Source of the DNA: Trichostrongylus colubriformis
Taxonomy: Eukaryota; Nematoda; Chromadorea; Rhabditida; Trichostrongylidae
Assembly (NCBI GenBank): GCA_963978905.1
Contig: OZ022261.1
Span: 22,317,686-22,381,685, forward strand
Reading direction: 5' to 3'
Length of the DNA stretch: 64,000 nucleotides
In this document: in pieces, positions 1-12,972 of the stretch
Layout: each line of letters starts with the position of its first letter
How positions within the stretch are numbered: position 1 is the first letter of the stretch
Made by a program: the position numbers and the translations under genes
The notes under the pieces: generated by a model
What the model saw: the letters and a program-made list of their open reading frames with translations, nothing else
The model's database searches: none
What the model was told of the DNA's origin: nothing

Positions 1-720
1 CAATATTTTTGGTGGTTTCCATGTCGCCTTGGGACCGAGTTACAAAATTTTCTTGTCAAGAGCACCTAATCGGGGGTGGCGCTCCGCCCACTTCTTGCGA
101 TTTTGTTCATGAATTTCAGAAACTCACGGCTGATCTTGACCCAAGTTTTTTCAACGTTTGGGTTATTCCGAAACCGAACTAACGGCTGCGTCCCCACTGC
201 AAAACGTCCGCCCACCATTAAAAATACTCTTCCTATCATAGCCTCACCTACTACCAACCATCTCCTCTTTTCTTCCTGTCTCCAAATCACACTCAAAATG
301 AATTGCAATTTTCACAGCAAGCACCACACGTTAATTACACGCTGCGCCCATTGTAATCGGGTTTCCGCTCATGTCAAGTGTCTTCAAGATAGCTTGGACA
401 CTGTTCAATTCTAGCTTTTTTTCTAGTTTGTAGGATGCGTTGGAAACGAGTTATGAATTTTTGTTGTGCGGACCGCCCACTTGGAGTGCGCTCCGCCCAT
501 TGCACTCTTGCCTTTTCCACGACTTTCGGAAATTCATTTCTGACCTTGTCCTTTCTTTTCCCCTCTTTTGTACAATTTTGGAAACAAACTAACGGTTTTA
601 GACTCGAGGAAGAACGTTTAAGTGTACGCTCCGCCCACCGTGTGCGGAGCTTAACTTGGTTCATGTCGCTCCTTACTTCTTGTCCCGTGCTGTACCCATA
701 CCAAGCTTATCTCCATCTTC
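1..720. repeat. Dispersed GCTCCGCCCA-type repeat (minus-oriented copies)
   Basis: Contains the motif GCTCCGCCCA near 80, 487 and 624. Each occurrence is followed or preceded by text that matches, on the reverse strand, the 280 bp family seen at 43160-44350 (phrases such as GAGTTTCTGAAA and GGGCGGAGC). The short ORFs here carry no recognisable domain and cross the repeat on both strands. I see no gene. Confidence 0.6.
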
Positions 721-1093
721 ACAGGCTGTTTTGCATGAGATGCCTAATTTCATGACAGACGAATGGAAGGGGGAACTAACGTACAAACCGACGAAGCATT
801 TTTTATACAGTGGGGAAAATTTTACACTACATAATATGTGGAAGCAGGATAGTTACAAGTCGGTTGCTTTTTTATTAAGCATGCTTCCTTCTGCTGGAAA
901 CGGTCTTGACTACTTGTAGGAATACGGGGCGTTCCTCATTTCGATTCCCGACTCGAAAAATCACCATTGAGTTGCGAAATACGTCACTAATAACCCCACG
1001 TATTTTCAGATCATCACTAGCATTGGTTTTTCCAACCCCTACTGGCTTTTCATGCTGATCTTTTCAAATCAACATTTTCACTGAAAAATACAG
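720..1093. other. Unassigned sequence, probably intron of the FN3 gene
   Basis: No recognisable exon. It ends in a clear acceptor (AAATACAG) directly before the first FN3 exon at 1094. An 87-codon open stretch at 656-919 has no domain and no good splice sites, so I read the block as intron. Confidence 0.5.
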
Positions 1094-4000
1094 GTTCCCG
1101 ATTCAAAGGCATTATTCAGGCTTCGAGTCACGGCGGCGAATCGTATTGGTGAGAGTTCTGAAGCCACACCAATCGTTGTAACGACACGAAGTGATTGCCC
1201 TCCTCCTGCTCCTCCTCCACCGAATGTGGTTTCTGTGAATGCCCGTTGTGTGAAGTTGTCTTGGAGTAATAATCCGGAATGCACTTACACGGTACGGATT
1301 GATCGTCAACTTGGCTCATATAGTTTCTTAATTGTTTCAACTATTTATTTAAAGAGCGCTTTTTCAGGTTGAGATGCATGATGTTGCCGCTGGACCAAAC
1401 GCTATCAGTGTCGTCAAAGATCGTGTTAGCGGTTCTAGTGCTCAAGTCCTGGACCTGAAAGCGTGAGTTCTCTTCCTACCAGTGAATTGTAGTCGTTAAG
1501 CCTCAAATGTCGTCATTCCGAAATAATGATATATTGGTAGTAGCAAGGTATGCTATGATTCGATGATAGGCCGCTGTAACGTGCAAGTGTACCACAATGA
1601 TGAAAATGGGCGGAGGGGGGTGTACACATTGGTACGAATGACCTATTAATACTTTGTACCTCATGTGCGATTACTTCGCAGCTCATATGCGAAGAGGTAA
1701 TCAGCTAGGTGGATAGAGGAATAGAATTCGGAGGTCAGCTGAAAGCAGCCTAACTCCATAAGTTGAGCGCTGTGTTCTCAGAGGAGAAAATGGAGGCAGT
1801 TCCATTACAGTGCCAATTGAAATACTTATCATATGCAGGTGATATGTACCAATTGTTGCATTAGGGAAAAGCTGGAGTCGGATCTCGTTTGGTCAGCTAT
1901 ACGCCGCTCAACTCCAAATGTTCACAAAGGAAAAAATTAAGGCAGTTTAGGAACTTCTGATCAAAGGCTTATTTTTTTGAGAGAAAGGTTTAATGGTCCT
2001 ATGGTGTTGAGGTAGAAACTGGTGAATGGGGATGATTGTAACACTTTCGAAATTTGACACCTAAGAGTTGCAGTAGTGCCATTGAAAAATAGTTGGCATG
2101 CCTTAGCGGCTCATATTATGAGTGTGAAAATACAGTTATCTTCTTCATGGCCCCCACACGGGCGTTCTGTAACATTTCATCGAAATTAGTAATAATACGC
2201 CATTATATGGCAAGGTTGGTTAACATTAGCGCCTAATAATCCAACCAAGTAGGTTTATTCCATTTATTTATTCCGCTCATTTATTTTTAATTATTGCAAC
2301 AATTTTTTTAGTTGCAATACTGTAACTGTTGAGTGTCAAATTGAGACTGTGACCATAATCCTCATACACCAGTATCCAACGGGTCACCAGACCATTGAAC
2401 CGCTCCCTTTTTTCGAAAAAAAACTTCAATCATAAGTTCACCTAAACTGCCTTAATTTTTCCTTCCGTGGACATTACACTCAGTTGATGGAGTTGATCCG
2501 CGTATAGCTGACCTCTGCTTCTCGACCTAATTGCTATCTTGACATGAGGTGCGGGAATTAATTAACTCTTCGCACATGGAATGCGAAGCAGATGAGAAGT
2601 AGGTCATTGTACTAATGTGTACACACCCGGCAGGCGGGATTTGGTCCGTATGACTCTTGGACTGGACGGACTCTTGTGCTTATCAGGTGCTGCAATTGAC
2701 CGATCATATCCGCAACTCGTACGTTGTATGTGCTCCAAACACCAACATAAGCGCGATCTTGAAAGATTTGAGATTCTGAATTGCTGGTCTCATATATGTT
2801 GCCCTTCTTACCATTCGACTTCATACTAGGTAATAGTTGATTTGACTATTTCCAGTGGTTGCGAGTATCGCTTTCGTGTGATCGCGCACAATGCCGAAGG
2901 AGAATCACCGCGTTCTGAGTGGACATACGTGCGTATGACTGGAAGAGGCACTCCTGATCGTGTTCTTGAACCCACCAAGCCGTTGGCTGTTGCCAGAGGA
3001 CGTAACAAGTTCGAGGTTTCTTGGAAATGCCCTGGAGCAAAGTGAGTAAAGTGCTACGGTAGACTTTGGAATAGTATGTGAGCGCTTTTCTCGACCGGTA
3101 GTATTTAAGGGATCGAGAGTTCACATTTGTGCTGGAAGGCTCTACAGCTAATCAACCCAATCGTTTTCGCGTTTTGTATCGTGGACCGCTCAGTACTCAT
3201 ACAGTAACGGATGAGGATATTGTTCATCTACGCGTGCAGAGTATCAACAGGAAGAACGTTGCGGTAAGAACTTTGCAACAGAACTTCTTTTCATATGAAA
3301 GGCTTATTGGTAGAGTTTGACTGCCCGAGAAAGGATAGGCGGAATGCCAGGAATGGCTGCATGGTCCTTTTCTTTCAGAGTGATTTCTCTGAAGTTATCA
3401 CGCTGGTTCGAGAGCCTGAGCTGATGATCACCAAGCCACCTCAGGTGTCTTCACCAGCTATTGAAGGTTTCGGAAGAGGAGCCGTTCGCGTTTCATGGAG
3501 TGTACCTAAAACTGTGGTGGGTCTTGATTTTCCCGTGTAGTTTTAAACAACAAAAGTGCTCAGCAAATCATTTGTTTGGCTTCCGCCGCCGTTGAGAGCT
3601 ATTCCTTTTTGTTATTTTTTGTGCTCACAAGTTGATGGGTGACTTCCAAACGAAACTGAATGGCTATTCCACCCCGCGCGCGTTCATGATGCGGTGTTGC
3701 GCTCCGTTACGCACGACGCTGGATTGAATAGTTTGCTATGTCGCTCTCAGGGTGCCCGGATTATTCACTCTGAAATGACCTTATATCTGTTTTACTAGAT
3801 TCCTTCTACGGCCACTTTAATGTTCGAGCTGCGGCGTGTCGACGGCAAAGGTGAGACCGTATATTCTGGATCGGAGCCTAATTGTCGACTGGAAGGCCTG
3901 ACAAGCCGACAGCATGTTGAAGTTCAGGTAGGAGCTTACAGTAAATCTTTGCAAAATCAGTTAAATCTATACATATTTCGAGTCTTTTTTTTTTTGAGGT

Positions 4001-7000
4001 ACGCGCCGTTGTCGTTGCCCAGGATGGTTCACGTTATGAAGGCGACTGGAGTTCGGTAGTTGGTGGTATTGCTCCTCGGGATGCTCCAAGCACACCCACT
4101 GAGTTGGCGATCAACAGCGAAAGGTTCGTTCCCGGACGCTATTTTGAAAATGATTGATTTTTTGTTAAAACTGATAGATTTTTTGTTGATGTGCTGAACG
4201 CACATGTCTTAGTCAACAGTCGATTTTGGTCTTAAATCACAGGGAACTCTGCAGCCGTCAAGTTGGTAATGTGCACGGTCCTTATCAGTGTTATGTATTC
4301 ACCTTATCCCTTTCATTTTTCACATTTCCACATTTTGAAGGACGACGTTGACATGGAAAGCTCCGGAATCATCGCCAGATATCCGTTATCGCGTGCACTG
4401 CAGCCAAGTGATGAGCGGTCATGAGACCGAGGAGACTGTCAGCGAAACCGGCGAATGTCACTACTCATTAGCATTACTCGATCACGCTAAGCAGTTCACA
4501 TGCAGGGTATGTTAATGGAAATACACTGATGTGCATAATGTTACAGCCACTTATAAATTTCTCAAAATTTTATTAGCAAGATTTCTGTAAGAAACTCTTC
4601 ATGTGTAAAGTGTGACAAGTGTCAGTGCGCATCCCCTCATACACACCAAATTTTATCTCGAAGTTACAAAACAAATTTATCCTCGTTTTTCGAAAAGTGC
4701 CTTTCGCGATGGTGCGAAATTCACAGCCGTTTCATGTTTTCTCTTCTCTTTTTATTTGTGTCCAACGTAATCATTTTGCTGTTCTAGTATCTCTTTGAGG
4801 CACATAGTAGGAAAAGGGATAATGCTGCATGACCTCAAAAGAGATTAATTAATTCAACCATGAAAAATGCTGGCATTGTCGAAGACTGGAATCCACGAAA
4901 ATCAAACTGTCATCGCTCGATTTTTGATTATTTTCATGGGGATCCTACAGTGCATGACACTACAAAGATCACTGAGGGCCTGCGGGTGAGGCTACTTTCT
5001 CCGAAAAATCGCGTGGCCGCCCGCGGCGAGCTGCGTGGCGAGTCCGACTTTCGAATGGATTGCTCTTGGGAGCCCGGCAGAGCGTGGCTGCGTCACCTTC
5101 TGCGCTTCCTCCCATGCCACACTGTCTCGCTTGGAGGCTGCCATGCCCTGCCACTGGCACTCGCCCCCGCCGCGCCCTTGCCGCGGGCGGCCACGCGATT
5201 TTCCCGAGAAAGTAACCTCACCCAGGGCTTGCTTCCTTTGTCATAGGAATAGGGGCAGCATTTTATTGGAGAAGTCAAACTTTGCTAGGTCACGTTCGGA
5301 AGTGTGACCTTCTCTGAGGCTTAATGTGTCAGCGAAAACTGTTTATCGGGCGTTTAACGAGTACAACTTCGTTTAATGGTTGAAAATGAGGAATACATCG
5401 TTCACGAGTGGAGAACGTCAGATGGAGCCGATCAGATTGGAGTAGGTTGCCCAATCCGTCCAGGAGATTGTACCTTTTCCGTTTGCAATTTTTCTAATTG
5501 TTCTTTAATATGGCGGAAGGAGCTCTGATGTGATGGTCTCGACGGCCACAGATAGTTGTAGGAAGAACGGACTGTATTTTTTTTTTGAAGAGAAACATGA
5601 GTGATGAAGTTCTGGTGTGGGTTCAAAGAGACCACTGAATTTTCGTTTTGTTCCTTAAATTGAACTTGACGGAATCCAATTTGCAACCCGTCGTGGTCTT
5701 ACATATCTCGCCATGCATGTCATAATCAGCACCAAAATCTTTTTTTTTTTTTTTTTCGTGCAACTTGGTGAATGAATTCATGTAACCTGGAGCACTCGAG
5801 GAAATAGAGCGGTCCCCAAATAGACCTGTAATGTCCGACGAGCAGTCCCTATCCGTATCTGAGACAGGAGGTGTGGCACCTCATGATGCGGATGTTCTAT
5901 GCTAAGAATGACCCCATTTTAAAGGAGCTGAGAAGATTGAACTACTTAATCATTGGATCACGGCACAAAAAGGAACAAAATCCCATTTATAAACTTTATA
6001 TCAACTGAGATGACAGCAGTTTTGAGGTTCTTCCAAGAAATGAGAGACCAATGATTATTGGATTAGCTTATGACCTTTATTTTTTTATATTAAGTACTCC
6101 TATCAGTCCAGTGGCTATATCTTTGCACCATCGCAAAAGCGGCATTTTTTTCCTATAAACGAAAACAGATTTGTATTGCGATTTCAAGCTGAAATCGGTA
6201 TAGATGTCTGAATGCGCACTTATATTTACTACTTTTTATGCTCAGAGAAACTTCCAGAATCACTTTTCTGTGAGACTTCCTGGACAATTTATAAGTGGCT
6301 TTATCATCATGCATCGCAGTGTATGTGTTTTAATTTCCGCATTGGAACCTCCAATTTTACCGTTTGACAAATGTATTCTGTGTTAAGAGCCATCGGCGAC
6401 AGGTGCTTGCAGTGACCCGTTTTTAAACGTTTCGCTTATGTTTTGCGAAATTATAGGGACCTTTCTTGTGCGGCCAAACAGGGTTCGTCTGCGAATAGCT
6501 AAAGAGCGTCCAGATGTCTACTGGCTTCTGATTCTATTGGAGCTTTATTTTGCTATGCAGCAGTATCTAACCCGGTGGCTCCTCCATCCGAGGGAAGAAG
6601 ACTTGGTAATAAGCCTCGGATCTTTTTGATCGCTGAGGTAGTACGGTAGTACCACATGCATGGAAAGAACACCACTCGTGCTGTAATGCGCTATGACCTT
6701 TTTCAATTGTCTCCCCACTGAATCCCCTCCTTCTAGGTGTTGGCAGAACTGTTGTTAAACTAATGTCAACCCCAACTCCCTCTCCCATGAGCGTTATCGC
6801 CTCTTTTCAACTGAATTATGGACGCTGTTGTTTTGCTAATCTGTTTTGCTGCACTGTGATAGTTTTCTTCCATAAAATTGACTTTTCAGGTATCGGCTTT
6901 CCACGATGGCGGTGAATCGCCTCTTTCACAGCCACTGGTTTTTACCACCAGGAGCGGAGCACCAGCACAGCCCGATGGTATGAATTCTGCCGATTGTTTG

Positions 7001-10000
7001 ATAAATTGAAAGAATTTTCGATACAGCAAAGTTATAATTTTCGTCTTCCCTTCAGTTAGTATGGTCGGTACACGACCGCAAGCATGCTTTTGTTCGCTGC
7101 ATCCCTACTGCTTGAAAAATTTCCTTATTCTGTGTTCATAATCCTGAATCGAATAAATGTGCTCCATTAGCGTGGACTTAAGTAGTATAAAATAAGCGCT
7201 CGGTGGTTGAGTGGATATATATATATATATATATATGTCTGTATACAACCAAGATATCTTCTGGCGTGACCGATATTGCTACACGAGACCAACGCACACG
7301 GTGTCAACTTTATCAGCGGATACCTCAAACTTGGGTAATTAAACAAGCGAAATAGCATGTATCAATAAAATGACATGAATGGTGTTAAAATGAAAATAAA
7401 GCTGAACTGAGAACTAGTGACGATCGAGGAGTCATGGCTCTTATATACGGAGCTGCAGCTGCGGTGTTTTCGACGTTCAGAAGAAACGGTCCGTTGGCCT
7501 TTCCAGCATCTGACCTCTTCGCGTACTTGACTCTATCCTCTGACGACGAATACATTCCTATGCGAAAAAGTATATGCACGTGTCGCTTAATATGTTGTAA
7601 ATACTTTCCTCTTCTTACGAATATCTTCCAATCGCGGATAACCGCGATATGTAGGTTTAGTCTTTAACAAGAATGAAAGGTGCCCACATTTTGTAAAAAC
7701 ACCGATAGGGACGATCTTGGCCCACGGTAAACCCTTGCAATTCGATCAGCTTGCCGCAATTGCACACACGATGCCTTGCCAAGACGTCGAGTGTGTATCA
7801 TTGGATTTTTTGTCACAACCACCCTTTTCCTTGTACATTCGCTTATTTTTCCTTTTATACTTCACTTGTTAGGCAGCTCTGCCACTGAAGCGTGCAGCTC
7901 CCTTTGATAGTGTTTGCAAATACTTTCTGAATTTGATAAGGCCTTTTATGTACATACATGTATTCATTTCGTTGGAAAATTCAGGTATCTCTATCGAATC
8001 TGACGGGACTCGGGCGCTGGTTATTCGGTGGACTGTGCCCGATTGTAGAGGCTCGCCAATCACTCGATATTTACTCCGAGTTGAAACTAAGAGCGAGGTT
8101 TGTTTTTTTTTTTTTTGAATCGCACTTATATGACGCATCATGAACTTTCAGATGGTGCGTGAGATTTCCATCACACCACCGGCCAGTTCGGGTTCGTGTG
8201 AGTATCGTATAGCGGATCTTCAAGCGGATACCGACTACAGAGTGGAACTTTCCGCCGAGAACTCTGTCGGATGTGGAAACGCGGCTGTCATCACTGGAAG
8301 AACACGTCCACCTCCACCAGACCCTCCAAAGTATGTTCTCTGTTTTTTTATTTCATATGCTCACTGTACCTGCAAATTCAAGTGGTTTCCTCCGAAGTAC
8401 AGAAAACCGTGTCAGTTTAGCAGTTGTCTTTCAAATATAGTGTGGCCAAGTCAAGTTCTCGGTTATGGACTGCGAAGAGAATTGTCGGTTTGAGGTTTCT
8501 CACTGGGTATTTTCACGATATCCTATGTATAAACCAGTCCATCACCTATTATAAAACCAGAAGTTGTGTGAATAGTGTATGTATGTGTGTATGTGTGTAT
8601 CCATTACCTATATATGACCAGAAGCTGTGTATGTATGTGCATGTGTATGTGTGTATGTGTATCGTATGTGTGTCAATCGCATAATGCATTCTCAACTAAA
8701 TTGCAGCCTCGAGAGGTCGAGCTAGTTAAGGTTGCGTAGTGGCTGACCTAAGCGTGCAGAGCACGTGAGAACTAAGCCCAGCTTTTCCTACAGTGGGCGG
8801 GGCTTGCGCGGAAATGAACGGTACTCGAATTTGAGTCCACGCTTAGGTGCCTAAAATCGGGCAAGTAAGAAATGAGCCTGTAAAGATTGTACAAGTTAGA
8901 ATTGGGTAGAGGCTCACCGAGTGCTGAGCACATGAGAAGCAAGTCTTACTGGCCTCAGAGAGGTCGGGCAGCTCGTGTACCGTGGGCGCGCTTGCGCCGA
9001 AATGAATGAGTGCTCAAATCAAGTTCTCGTTAGGTTCCAAAAATTGTGAAGTTCAGGAATGGGTCTGTTGAGGTCGAAAAGTTAGAATTGGGTATTGGCT
9101 CGTCAAACACGGAGCTAGAAGAATCAAGTCAAGAATGGGCCCTGTAGAGGTCGGGTAAGTAAGGACTGGTTAGGAACTGACGAAAGTGTGCGGAGCGCAT
9201 AACTATGCCGCTCCATCTTTCGTGGGTGGGGCTTGCACTGATATGCCCGATGCTCAACTTTAAGTCCTCGCTTAGATTTTAAAAATAGCTGAACAAGTTG
9301 CAAAGGTCCGGTCACTGTCAAGTCAAGGCACTCCGGTAGTGAGTGGAGCCCATACTAAATGGGCAGTTTCAGTGCAAAAATGCGCTGTTCGGGGTGAGTG
9401 CAGCTTGAAACCTGAGTCATGGATTCAAAAACCCAGCGCCTACTAATCACTATGAAATATCGGCGTTTAGACAGAAATATTTCAGTCACTTTTGAAACGT
9501 CGGAAAGAATGGTTCGCAGTCAGTGATGAGATTCTGAAGGGAACAAAAGAAGCTCGCCCTTAATAGGGCAGAAAGCGCCCCCAATGGATGGTGCTTAAAA
9601 AATACGTGATTTGGCTCCGGTACAGCCTTTAAGTAGGATATACTGCTCAGAAGAGAGAATACTTACGCTTAAGCCAAACTTACGCCAAAGCCAAACCGTG
9701 TAGTCAAAAGTGTACAGAATTCTCAGAACACCTTGCTCATCTTTGGGTACCCTAGATCGTATTGGCTATTGAAAGACGAAGCTCGAAAGACTGCTGAAAG
9801 TTGGTCCACAAACTGAAGCGTTTTGTAAAACTTGATTTGTAGGATCGAGTGCGAGTGTGATGCGACCAGTCTTCGTCTTCGATGGAAACCATCTACGAAT
9901 CACGGGCTTTTGACATACAAGTATGTATTTATTTTTTGACAGCTACACATAAATAATCTCGACCCGCCTGGTTAGGGTATGATGAGATAATGCTCAAATG

Positions 10001-12972
10001 CCAGTATTTGTGGAAATCATTTTTTACCGCCAGCGTGTTACTTCAGAGTAGTTCGTCTTGGCGAAGGAGACAAGGTTGCCTCGGTATATGAAGGCGATAT
10101 GTGTAGTACCCGTATCAAAGGACTCGTTGAAAACACCGAATATCGATTCCAGATCAGAAGCACTGATCGGTGAGTGCGTATTAATTCCGATGGTGATGTG
10201 CATTACTATCACTTTTCATGAAGTTGCCTTCCTCTGCGTGCGGAGTCTACAGAATGTCCCAGAATCACGGGCCTAACCTCACTCTCATTTGTGTAATACT
10301 GTGCAAAAATCATACCGTAAGTTATCCACACGTATGAACATGAGCGCTAAGCCTCTTCATATCGCGTTCGCAAAATTCGCTCTGGTATTGTTACTTTTCT
10401 CCTCAGTAGACATTACACCACCGACCTCTTTTATGCATGCAGGTCCGTTGAGGAAAACTGAAATTCAGTTACATGTTTCGTGCACCACCCAGACATCATG
10501 CAAAAAAAGCATTTTCATAAGGCTCGCCATGTCCTGAAAGACCTTGCTCGTGAGAGTGTGGGCCATTAGCACAGAAAATTCACGTGGCCGCATTTAACGA
10601 CGAAGTGTTGCGAGATAGGGGCGGCGCGGCATACTAATTGGGTCCTGAAGCGGTTACACCTAGAATAAGGCGTAGAGCACCGTTTTCGCTTGATGACCCA
10701 TCCAATAGGGATTGTATAGAGTGTGCCAATAAGGGCGCTCGATCTTTAAAATGATATAAAGCAAGTTGTGTGAGAGGTATAAATGAAATTTATTTTTTGT
10801 TTGAAAGAGTATTCGAAGGTATTATGTATGGAAAATAACATCGCTCAAATGGCCACCTCGGCTTCGCTTGATGGAGCGCATACGAGAAGACCAATTTTCA
10901 ATGATTCTGGCGCGATAACAAATAGGTTTGTGGTCGAGAGATTATAACGCCCTGATGTTTCCGCTGGAGTGCCCTTGTTCCCTCTTATATTATCCTCTCT
11001 TATATTTTATTCAGGTGGCTGTTTTTTTACGATATGACTTTATACATATCAGTTGTATGCATATTTATATAGCGGTTCTAGGCATACTGGAACAGGGCCG
11101 TGGTCGTCGGTGTATGCGTTCAGAACAGCGCTCAGCCCGCCGCCAGCCGTCAAAGGACCACCTACAGCGACGCCAAGTGGTTAGTGAAGTTTTCGCAAAA
11201 TAATTTTGATATTTATGGAAGTTTCTAGGTGATGGCTACTACCAACTCGAATGGTCATCTGTCATTTCTAAACCGAATACAAAGAAATGCTTCTACCGTC
11301 TGCAAGCCGTTGACTGTTCCATCGATAATGCTAAATGGATGACGGTGAGTCTCTCCGGCTGTACAGTTATGGTGAGGAAGTGTTGTTCTTAAATTTTTTC
11401 CCTCACTTAAGGTCTATGAAGGCACCCTTCCTTCACACACACTACGTCTTTCCGACTATCCATCAGCAGTGCAGGCACGTGTAATGTGCGTGCGCCCAGA
11501 GGGCGACAGTGAAATCTCTTCACCGCCTAGTCCAATAGTGTACATGGCGAATCTGCCCCTAGATAGCGATGTTCAGGTGAGTTTTCAAAAGTTTCTTGCG
11601 TCAATTGTGTGGTGTACTCTGAGTCACCTCTCCGCAGAGGGTGTGTACCATTAAGATATGTAATTCGCGTGGTCGCGTGACGCGATGGCTGTGTGCCATG
11701 GGTGCTGTATTAGTTGTCTTTAAGCGATTACAGCAGACCCATGTATAAGACATCGTCATACCTTTAGGTCCCAACTATGACACAGCACCCCCAATTCGCA
11801 CACATCGCTTCGCACGCCGGACGCTGCCGCGATGCGAATTTCTGTTCTAGTGGCACACACCTCTCACCGACTATGGGCTCCTGAATTCCTCTCATTTTCA
11901 GCCCGTCCAGGAGAAAAAAGACGATACTATTCCGGTGGTGCGTTGGTGGACAATGCAATGCAGTTTGACCACCATTATGGTGGTAGGTTCTTTTGTTGAC
12001 TTCTGAACTCATTTCTTACTAGCACTCTTTTGACTGAATTTCACAACTGTTTAATGCGACTGCACAGGTTTATTGGTATCTAAACATTTTGCTTGTCTTG
12101 GCTTCTTTGTTTCTATCACGTAACTGCTCTCGCCTGTTTATTCCTCCTCTTTGAGGGTTCCTGCGCGGCGCTCCTTTTCTACGGTCGCTTTCCTTCTCTA
12201 ACTTCTATTGATTTCTCCACTCAATCCTAGATGATTGTCCCTCTTCGTTAGATATGTTATCTCTCTCCCACTACAGATATTCCTCTGGTACTTCCCCTCA
12301 CTTTCTTGTCACTTCCTTTCATTTTCTTCATTCACACTTCGTATTAATTGCTTTCCCCCTCTGTCATACGCTCTCCCGTTGGGCGAATTCTTGGCTTCTC
12401 AGGAGGAGGGATGAGGCATGATCGCGATCGGTAGCAAGCATTCGCCTCCACTTCTTTATAGGCCGCAGAGTGAGGCGAAAACGCTCCCAACGCTGTCCTA
12501 CCAATGGCGATGTGACTCAATTACTCTTCCTGGCACGTGTGAGATGTGCCTTTAAACTAACTGCTTTATTCACACATGTAATCGTGGCACTAATGTGAAC
12601 AATTTCATTTTATTGGAACCACGTATTTCTATTATGACGTGCATATTGATCAAACATTTTCGCACATGCTCCAACTGACTCGTGCACATAGCCCTGATTT
12701 TTCTGATGTATAAGGGCAATAAGAGGCTGGATCTGAGTGAAGCTCAACATTCTTCTACAAACAACATAAAAACAATGTCTCCATAAGTTTGAACTCTGAT
12801 TTCTACAACCTGTCATGCAACAGGTGAACCTTTTCAGGTGCTCTTCATTGTCGTCTCATTCACGATGGCGTTGTTCTTTGATTCGATGTTCAATTTATAC
12901 GTGCCACCAAATGCGGTTCATGGTGTTCGCGAAGATAATGCAGATTCGCTTGAGCCACCACGTACGACTTGA
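1094..12972 (+). CDS. Fibronectin type III multidomain membrane protein, FNDC3-like (3' part of gene)
   Basis: Eighteen exons can be placed with GT-AG sites: 1094-1291, 1368-1462, 2856-3041, 3110-3263, 3379-3516, 3799-3927, 3999-4123, 4341-4506, 6890-6977, 7985-8097, 8152-8330, 9843-9920, 10047-10169, 11082-11179, 11229-11344, 11412-11576, 11902-11982 and 12838-12972. They sum to 2367 nt in one frame and end in TGA. The product shows the tail of one FN3 domain plus about seven more. Each has the L-x-W strand (KLSW, EVSW, RVSW, TLTW, VIRW, RLRW, QLEW) and most a Y-x-[FV]-x-[VI] strand (YRFRVIAHN, YRVELSAEN, YRFQIRSTD), with Pro-rich linkers. The last exon opens with a hydrophobic stretch (VLFIVVSFTMALFF) and ends ~26 residues later, a C-terminal anchor as in FNDC3A/B. 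FNDC3 proteins are ER/Golgi-associated membrane proteins of poorly defined function. The donor after 3516 (GTGGGT) is weak. The N-terminal exons are outside the window. The FN3 call is firm; the FNDC3 assignment is inferred from architecture. Confidence 0.85.
1605..2640. mobile_element. Intronic inverted-repeat DNA element (~1 kb, no transposase)
   Basis: Sits in the intron 1463-2855. The left end (GGGTGTACACATTGGTACGA at ~1619) matches the reverse complement of the right end near 2600-2633 (GGGTGTGTACACATTAGTAC). The match continues inward in blocks: GGTCAGCTATACGCCGCTCA at ~1893 pairs with text near 2490-2510, and AAATTAAGGCAGTTTAGG at ~1935 pairs with text near 2440-2455. No ORF inside resembles a transposase, so it is a non-autonomous element. 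A target-site duplication was not resolved. Confidence 0.65.
4507..6889 (+). other. Large intron of the FN3 gene
   Basis: A 2.4 kb intron between the exons ending 4506 (donor GTATGT) and starting 6890 (acceptor TTTTCAG). It contains the GC-rich hairpin at 4975-5230. Apart from a T-run near 5735-5755 I see no other structured element. Open stretches such as 4860-5246 are by-products of the GC-rich hairpin and have no domain. Confidence 0.6.
4975..5230. repeat. GC-rich hairpin element (MITE-like) in intron
   Basis: Two arms are inverted copies. GAGGCTACTTTCTCCGAAAA at ~4988, followed by a GCGTGGCCGCCCGCGG block, pairs with the block ending at ~5225 (GCGATTTTCCCGAGAAAGTA). Arm length is ~45-50 bp with a ~150 bp GC-rich loop. 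GC content is far above the flanking intron. No coding capacity. Confidence 0.65.
7210..7240. repeat. (AT)n microsatellite
   Basis: A run of alternating A and T inside the intron 6978-7984. Confidence 0.9.
8575..8680. repeat. TGTATG/TGTGTA microsatellite
   Basis: Simple repeats of TGTATGTG and TGTGTATG with short interruptions, in the intron 8331-9842. Confidence 0.85.
8710..9340. repeat. Diverged tandem repeat, about three units
   Basis: Three diverged copies of a ~175-250 bp unit lie in the intron 8331-9842. Shared phrases are GAGCACGTGAGAA / GAGCACATGAGAA / GAGCGCATAA, then GTGGGCGGGGCTTG / GTGGGCGCGCTTG / GTGGGTGGGGCTTG, then a GAGTCC / AAGTTC / AAGTCC tail with GCTTAG. The GGGCGGGGCTTG core resembles the dispersed family at 1-720 and 43160-44350. 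Confidence 0.6.

Noticed and set aside
656..919. 87-codon + ORF upstream of the FN3 exons
   Set aside because: No FN3 motif and no donor that would join in phase to the exon at 1094.
4860..5307. Overlapping 128- and 90-codon + ORFs
   Set aside because: They cross the GC-rich intronic hairpin; open frames are expected there on both strands, and no domain is present.
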